A stretch of 48,054 bases of DNA from contig JBDOLX010000069.1 in the NCBI GenBank assembly GCA_039832905.1, positions 1-48,054 of the forward strand. The letters run 5' to 3'. The notes under the pieces are model-generated. The model saw nothing but the letters and a program-made list of their open reading frames with translations, was not told the DNA's origin and did not search any database. The position numbers and the translations under genes are program-made. Shown here in pieces: positions 43,336 to 48,054 of this stretch (its first letter is position 1; each line of letters begins with the position of its first letter). The DNA is from Desulfurobacteriaceae bacterium (GTDB taxonomy: Bacteria > Aquificota > Aquificia > Desulfurobacteriales > Desulfurobacteriaceae).

Positions 43336-44579
43336 TTTTCCTCCCTTACTACTTTTTGAAGCTTAGAATATACTTTTTTTCTTCTTAAAACCCTTTTTAA
43401 ATAGTTCTTGGTTTCTAAAGGTACATTCTTTATAAGTATATCATAAACTTGAGTATGTGATAAAGTATTAATTCTTCCAATTGCTTTCTTAAGGTTGGTT
43501 GTTCCAGTAATTGCCCTTGCAACGTTTCCTACGCCTGTGTTGTAGGCAGCGATAGTGCAGTAGAGTCTGCTTCGTGGATCTTTGACATTCTTAAAGTAGT
43601 GGTGATATAGAAGATAAAGATAAGTTGTTCCAACTAGAATATTCTTTTCTCCATTGTAAAGGTACGAAGGAGCAAGTAGTACAGGTTTTCCGTAGATGAT
43701 TCTTGTTGCGTCCCTTCCTGCAGTTTGAGGAACTATTTGCATTAAACCGTAAGCCGGAACTGGAGATTGAGCGAAAGGGTTAAAAGAGCTTTCTGTATGA
43801 ATAATTGCAAAGACAAGAGCTGGTTCTAAATGGTATTTACTGGCAAACTTGTAAACATGAGGTCTATAGCGTAAAGCTTTTCTTAAAAGGTTTTTGTATG
43901 GAAACTTTATTTTTACAGTATAAACCCTGTTGTTTCTTATCTTTGACTTGGATACCGATAGGTTTGATGTTTTAACCACTCTTTCCGAAAACCTTTTAGC
44001 CTCTTTCAGAGAAGGTTTCTTTTTAAAAAGAAGATCAGTAATTAAAGGTTCTTTATCTACTTTTGCTTTCTTTACGTATTTTAAAGTTGAAATTCTTTTT
44101 TCCACCCTTTGTAATAGCTTGTTGTTTCTAAAAGCTGTTTCCTTATCTTCCAAAATAAGCTTAGTGAGTTCTTTCTTGATACGTTTTTCTGCTTCTTTTT
44201 TAGAGGGTGCTATAACTGAAATCTCTATTTCACCTTTTTCGTAATCTATACTCTTTTTGGCTTTTAAGTCTTGAGAATAGTCTACCCATCTTTTCTTCGT
44301 AGGTACTTCAGCTTTCCCCCAAACGGCAGCGATTTCTTTTTTGTACTTTTCAAACTCTTGTTGATAAATCCTTTTATATTCTTCAAACTCTTTATTCAGT
44401 TCCCTTACGTACTGATTAAAGCTGTTTTTTTCATTCTTACTAAAGGAGTTGAACTCTTTAGTTTGAGATAAATAGTAGTTTTTAAAACTTTCAGGATTTT
44501 CGGAATATGCCACACTATACATTGAAAAGGAAATAAAAGAAAAAGTTAATATCCTTTTAAGAATATGAAAAAGTTTCAT
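43320..44579 (-). CDS. mltC: Membrane-bound lytic murein transglycosylase (MltC-like)
   Basis: This is a periplasmic peptidoglycan-cleaving enzyme of the Slt family (GH23). The C-terminal domain has the catalytic glutamate in HTESSFNPFAQS (Glu263 from my start), then YGLMQIVPQTAGRD and CTIAAYNTGVGNVARA. The N-terminal part, with AAVWGKAEV and SIDYEKGEIEISVIA, resembles the N-terminal domain of MltC. A signal peptide is present, but the MltC lipobox cysteine is not seen, so membrane anchoring is uncertain. I start at the ATG at 44579, four residues inside a longer frame, because GGAGGG lies four bases before it. The gene leads an operon with the large lipoprotein and the barrel. Confidence 0.87.
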   Translation of the reverse strand: MKLFHILKRILTFSFISFSMYSVAYSENPESFKNYYLSQTKEFNSFSKNEKNSFNQYVRELNKEFEEYKRIYQQEFEKYKKEIAAVWGKAEVPTKKRWVDYSQDLKAKKSIDYEKGEIEISVIAPSKKEAEKRIKKELTKLILEDKETAFRNNKLLQRVEKRISTLKYVKKAKVDKEPLITDLLFKKKPSLKEAKRFSERVVKTSNLSVSKSKIRNNRVYTVKIKFPYKNLLRKALRYRPHVYKFASKYHLEPALVFAIIHTESSFNPFAQSPVPAYGLMQIVPQTAGRDATRIIYGKPVLLAPSYLYNGEKNILVGTTYLYLLYHHYFKNVKDPRSRLYCTIAAYNTGVGNVARAITGTTNLKKAIGRINTLSHTQVYDILIKNVPLETKNYLKRVLRRKKVYSKLQKVVREEKWEKI

Positions 44580-44618
44580 AAATCCCTCCATCTATCTTCT
44601 TCATTATTTATTTTAACG

Positions 44619-44643
44619 AAAAAAGGGCAGGAAAACTGCCCTT
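44619..44643 (-). terminator. Terminator between aminotransferase and mltC
   Basis: On the minus strand, an 8-bp stem (AAGGGCAG with CTGCCCTT, five-base loop) leads into TTTT. It starts five bases after the stop of the aminotransferase gene and separates it from mltC. Confidence 0.85.
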
Positions 44644-44647
44644 GAGT

Positions 44648-45796
44648 TTAGCTATTTTGATAAACTTCCATAGCTGCCTTAATAGAATCTCCAAACTTAA
44701 AATCTTTATATCCAAGTTCATAAAGTGCAAACTCAACAACTTCAAGACCTGTAAGAATGTCAAATATATCTACATATCCCATGTGAGAAAGTCTAAATAT
44801 CTTTCCTTTAAGATGTTCCTGTCCCCCTGCTATTGTTATTCCAAATTTTTCTCTTGCGAGTTTAACAATATCTTGTCCGTTGATACCTTCTGGAGAGTAA
44901 ACTGCCGTAACACCATTTGCAGGCCTTTCAGAAAAAAGTTTCAAACCTAAGGCTTTGACTCCTTCTTGAGTTGCTTTTGCTAAAAGAGCGTGTCTCTTTG
45001 CTACATTCTCAATTCCCTCTTCTTCTATCATCTTTAAAGCTTCATTTAAAGCAACTACAAGGTTTGTGCTTGCAGTATAAGCTGTCTGTCCTTCTTTCTG
45101 TTTTTTAAGTTCTTTTCTTAAATCAAAATAGTAGCTCCTTGATTTTACTTTTTTTAGTCTTTCCTGTGCCTTTTCGTTTAGGGAAATTATTGCAAGTCCT
45201 GGAGGTGTCATTAAGGCTTTCTGGGAACCTGTAATTGCTACGTCTATTCCCCATTCATCGGTTGGAATGTCGTAAACACCGTAAGCTGTTATTCCGTCAG
45301 CTATTAGAAGAATGTCATCGTAGTTTTTCAAGATCTCACCTATGCCTTTTACATCGTGTATTGTTCCTGTAGAAGTTTCACATATCTGAACTAAAACACC
45401 TTTAACAGTAGAATTTTCTTTTAATACTTTTTCTATCTTCTCCAAATCTACACTTTTTCCCCATTCAACTTCTATGACTATTGGATTTACTCCGTAAATT
45501 TCACAAAGTTCTTTCCATCTTTCTCCAAACTTTCCACCAACGACAACTACTGCACTATCGCCAGGATTGAAAAGGTTTACAACTGCCGATTCCATAGCAC
45601 CGGTTCCAGAAGAAGCTAAGATAAGAACTTCACCTTCCGTTTTAAAAAGTTTCTGTAGTCTTTCTCTTGCTTCAAGGAAAACCTTTTTGAACTCAGGACT
45701 ACGGTGATAAAGTGTTGGTCTTGATAAAGCTTCTAAAACTCTCGGTGGAACGATTGTTGGCCCTGGAGTTAAGAGTCTCTGTTTTATCGGTCTCAA
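44648..45796 (-). CDS. Class V aminotransferase, alanine/serine--glyoxylate type
   Basis: This is a PLP-dependent aminotransferase of the AGXT/serine-glyoxylate (PucG/SgaA) group. It begins LLTPGPTIVPPRVLEALSRP and has LASSGTGAMESAV. The aspartate lies in LLIADGITAYG and the PLP lysine in AITGSQKALMTPPG (Lys193). The end has EHLKGKIFRLSHMGYVDIFDIL. The length is 382 residues. In Aquificota, a broad alanine/serine-glyoxylate or serine-pyruvate activity linked to glycine and serine metabolism is plausible, but the exact substrates cannot be fixed. It follows the helicase gene after ten bases, with GGAGG upstream, and is probably co-transcribed with it. Confidence 0.88.
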   Translation of the reverse strand: MRPIKQRLLTPGPTIVPPRVLEALSRPTLYHRSPEFKKVFLEARERLQKLFKTEGEVLILASSGTGAMESAVVNLFNPGDSAVVVVGGKFGERWKELCEIYGVNPIVIEVEWGKSVDLEKIEKVLKENSTVKGVLVQICETSTGTIHDVKGIGEILKNYDDILLIADGITAYGVYDIPTDEWGIDVAITGSQKALMTPPGLAIISLNEKAQERLKKVKSRSYYFDLRKELKKQKEGQTAYTASTNLVVALNEALKMIEEEGIENVAKRHALLAKATQEGVKALGLKLFSERPANGVTAVYSPEGINGQDIVKLAREKFGITIAGGQEHLKGKIFRLSHMGYVDIFDILTGLEVVEFALYELGYKDFKFGDSIKAAMEVYQNS

Positions 45797-45806
45797 GGCA
45801 TACCTC

Positions 45807-47936
45807 CTAAATATTGTTTTCCCATTCTAAAACTTCTAAGAACTTCATAATTATCGTTTTTTCTCCAAAAGTTGGAAAGAATACAGTAACCTTTGCATTA
45901 TCTCCTGTTTCTGAAACTCTTAGAACCTTTCCTTTCCCAAATTTTTTGTGGAAAACTGTTTTTGGATTTTTTCTATGTTTTATGGAAGTTTTTATCTCAG
46001 CACTGGCAATTCCTTCACTTTGCTTCTTTTCTTTTTTCTTTACTTCCTTAATTAAGGATTTAGGAATTTCGTCCAAGAACCTTGACTTCTTAGTAGGTTT
46101 TACTTTCCCAAAACTTCTGCGACTTTTAGCGTAAGAAAGAGAAAGTATCTTTTTTGCCCTCGTTATAGCTACATAAAAAAGCCGTCTTTCTTCTTCCATT
46201 TCTTCAAAAGAATCGAGGCTTTTTATGTGGGGGAAAAGTCCTTCTTCCAAGCCTACAATAAAGACTATCGGGAACTCAAGCCCTTTTGAAGCGTGAACGG
46301 TCATTAAGACAACTCTTTCGCTTTCTTCCATTTCGTCTTGATCAGATGAAAGGGCTATTGTGTTGAAGAACTCTATATAAAGTTCTTTACCTTTTAATTT
46401 TTCTCTTTCTGCAAACTCAGAAATAGTGTTTCCAACTTCTTTTACGTTTTCAAGCCTTGTTTCAAAGTCTGTAGGGTTTTCCTTCCTTAAAAATTCTTCG
46501 TATCCGGTTTCTTTTAAGATAAAGTTAATGACGTCAAAAGGAGAGAAGTTTTTCTCTATTCTTTCCCTTATTTCTTTAATTATGTTTATAAGAAGTTCAA
46601 CAGAGTTTTTTTGCTTTTCAGTTTTAACAAAACTTAACAGTTTCTCTAAAGCTTTTATGGAGGACTTCTCTTCTTCAAGAAGTTCTTTTAGGACTTTTTC
46701 TACTTTTTCTCCAAGTCCTCTTCGTGGGGTGTTTAGAATTCTTAGCAAGGATATTTCATCGCTTTCGAAAATAGCCACTCTCAAGTATGCTAGGATATCT
46801 TTAACTTCCTTTCTTTCGTAGAACTTAATTCCACCAACGATTTGATAAGGTATATTCTCACGCCTTAGGGCATCTTCTATTATCCTTGACTGTGAATTGG
46901 TTCTGTAAATAACTGCAATTTCGTGTGGCTTTACGTTCTTTTTGAGAAACTGTTTAATCGTTTTAGCTACGAAAAGTGACTCTTGAGTATCGCTTTCAGC
47001 AGCAAAAAGTCTTATTGGTTCTCCTTGAGGGTTATCTGTGTAGAGGGTTTTTCCTTTCCTTAATTTATTATTCTTTATTACGCTATTTGCTGCTAAAAGT
47101 ATAGTTTTTGTACATCTATAGTTTTTCTCAAGCTTTATAACTTTTGCGTTTTTGAAATCTTTCTCAAATGAGAGAATGTTTTCAATGTTTGCTCCGCGCC
47201 AAGTGTAGATACACTGATCCTCATCTCCTACGACACAAATATTTCCTTTTTCTTTTGTTAGAGCTTTTACGATTTCGTATTGTATTTTGTTGGTATCTTG
47301 ATATTCATCTACTAAAACGTATCTAAAGAACTTAGAGTATTTTTCTCTTAGATTTTCTTTTTTTAAAAGATCTCTTCCTAAAAGGAGTAAATCATCAAAA
47401 TCTAATGAATCGGTTTCCCTAAGTTTTTTCTCATAAGCTTTAAATATTTCTTTTATTTTGTCTATTTCTATTTCCTCTAAGGATTGCGTTCCGTTTTTTA
47501 CGTTACTAATTATTGAAGAAATAGCTGCAGGGGTATAGAGTTCTAAATCAAGGTTTAAATCCTTTATTATTTCTTTTAGAATCCTTTTTTTGTCGTCGGT
47601 ATCAAGAATTAAAAAGTTTCTACTTAGTCCAACAGTTTCAGCTTCTCTCCTTAAAAGTTTTACGCAAAAAGAGTGAAAAGTCGAAACCCAGATGGGAGTA
47701 TCTAAACCAAGTAGATTAGAAACTCTCTCTTTCATTTCTCTTGCAGCTTTGTTGGTAAAGGTTATTGCCAGTATCCTTTGCGGTTCAAAAGAAAGGGCTT
47801 TTACCATGTAGGCTATCTTGTAGGTAATTACCCTTGTTTTTCCAGAACCTGCTCCTGCTAAGATAAGTAGTGGAGAATCAAAATGTAGAACAGCTTCCCT
47901 TTGCTCTCTGTTCAGATCTTTCAGAAGCTCTTCCAA
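45807..47936 (-). CDS. uvrD: UvrD/PcrA/Rep-family DNA helicase
   Basis: This is a superfamily 1 3'-5' DNA helicase for repair and replication-fork upkeep. Motif I is LAGAGSGKTRVI near residue 30. The others are ITFTNKAAREM (Ia), VDEYQDTN (II), GDEDQCIYTWRGA (III), EKNYRCT (IV), VVLMTVHASKGLEFPIVF (V) and YVAITRAKK (VI). The tail has the PcrA/UvrD-type TVFHKKFGKGKVL segment. The 709-residue length fits UvrD/PcrA. The start is a TTG, with GGAG seven bases upstream. UvrD, PcrA and Rep cannot be told apart from sequence alone. Confidence 0.95.
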   Translation of the reverse strand: MEELLKDLNREQREAVLHFDSPLLILAGAGSGKTRVITYKIAYMVKALSFEPQRILAITFTNKAAREMKERVSNLLGLDTPIWVSTFHSFCVKLLRREAETVGLSRNFLILDTDDKKRILKEIIKDLNLDLELYTPAAISSIISNVKNGTQSLEEIEIDKIKEIFKAYEKKLRETDSLDFDDLLLLGRDLLKKENLREKYSKFFRYVLVDEYQDTNKIQYEIVKALTKEKGNICVVGDEDQCIYTWRGANIENILSFEKDFKNAKVIKLEKNYRCTKTILLAANSVIKNNKLRKGKTLYTDNPQGEPIRLFAAESDTQESLFVAKTIKQFLKKNVKPHEIAVIYRTNSQSRIIEDALRRENIPYQIVGGIKFYERKEVKDILAYLRVAIFESDEISLLRILNTPRRGLGEKVEKVLKELLEEEKSSIKALEKLLSFVKTEKQKNSVELLINIIKEIRERIEKNFSPFDVINFILKETGYEEFLRKENPTDFETRLENVKEVGNTISEFAEREKLKGKELYIEFFNTIALSSDQDEMEESERVVLMTVHASKGLEFPIVFIVGLEEGLFPHIKSLDSFEEMEEERRLFYVAITRAKKILSLSYAKSRRSFGKVKPTKKSRFLDEIPKSLIKEVKKKEKKQSEGIASAEIKTSIKHRKNPKTVFHKKFGKGKVLRVSETGDNAKVTVFFPTFGEKTIIMKFLEVLEWENNI

Positions 47937-47970
47937 ACTACTACTCCATATTTTGCGATTTGGAGAGGGA

Positions 47971-48000
47971 ATTATCTTATAGTAAAGATAGAAAAGTAAA
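47971..48000 (-). promoter_or_regulatory. Candidate promoter of uvrD
   Basis: TTTACT and GATAAT are 18 bases apart on the minus strand, within the 89-base divergent region. The -35 is the same as that of the candidate promoter at 38331-38360. Confidence 0.3.
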
Positions 48001-48025
48001 GTAGTAAAATTTAAATAAGGAGAGG

Positions 48026-48054
48026 GTGGCAGGAAGCGAAGTGGAATTATTCTT
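48026..48054 (+). CDS. Start of a divergent gene cut by the window edge
   Basis: A GTG at 48026 directly follows AAGGAGAGG and reads on as AGSEVELF to the window end. A second in-frame GTG at 48041 has AGGAAG upstream. Too little is visible to name the product, and the frame may not be a real gene. Confidence 0.3.

Overview
The window looks like chromosomal DNA of a thermophilic, low-GC Aquificota bacterium, most likely a Desulfurobacteriaceae relative (Desulfurobacterium/Thermovibrio type). This is inference from gene content and style, not a database match. The signs are an AT-rich genome with tightly packed overlapping genes, lysine/glutamate-rich proteins, a short thermophile-type LeuC, a pyruvate phosphate dikinase such as anaplerotic and reductive-TCA autotrophs carry, a TonB-dependent outer-membrane receptor and many LPP20-like lipoproteins. 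No tRNA, rRNA, CRISPR array or complete insertion sequence was seen. No gene-free stretch exceeds 300 bases. The longest are 25096-25354, 12904-13142, 31153-31336 and 38183-38347; each is described in the features or findings.

Layout. 1-5410 (+): glyQ (cut by the window edge), glyS and ppdK, ending in a strong hairpin terminator. 5468-7125 (+): a thioredoxin-fold lipoprotein coupled to an orphan ABC ATPase. 7134-12903 (-): a type III-like restriction-modification cassette of mod, a small separate PD-(D/E)XK nuclease and a helicase. 13143-16013 (+): leuC with its terminator, a DUF309 protein and a LysR regulator. 15994-21216 (-): a CitE-like lyase behind a vitamin B12/metal-chelate uptake operon (binding protein, permease, ATPase, TonB receptor). 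21304-24516 (+): alaC, hom and pyrF, with a convergent flavin reductase-like gene.

25355-31152 (+) is an AT-rich, probably acquired surface-glycan cluster, and it is the most striking part of the window. It carries four separate reading-frame lesions. The nucleotide-sugar epimerase has lost its C-terminus to a frameshift. A double-domain glycosyltransferase is split at a run of ten A. A giant protein (kinase-like, GT2, GT2, radical SAM) is broken by a 7-bp tandem duplication and by an ochre codon in place of a conserved Gln. Repairing the A10 and tandem-duplication lesions gives whole-codon reading frames of about 544 and 1068 residues.

31337-44579 (-) holds two envelope operons. One has five genes, four of whose products are exported proteins with LPP20/FlgT-like or related folds (one also with PEGA), plus a beta-barrel protein. 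The other has an MltC-like lytic transglycosylase, a 1324-residue multidomain surface lipoprotein and an outer-membrane barrel. 44648-47936 (-) holds a serine/alanine-glyoxylate-type aminotransferase and a UvrD-family helicase. A divergent gene probably begins at the right edge.
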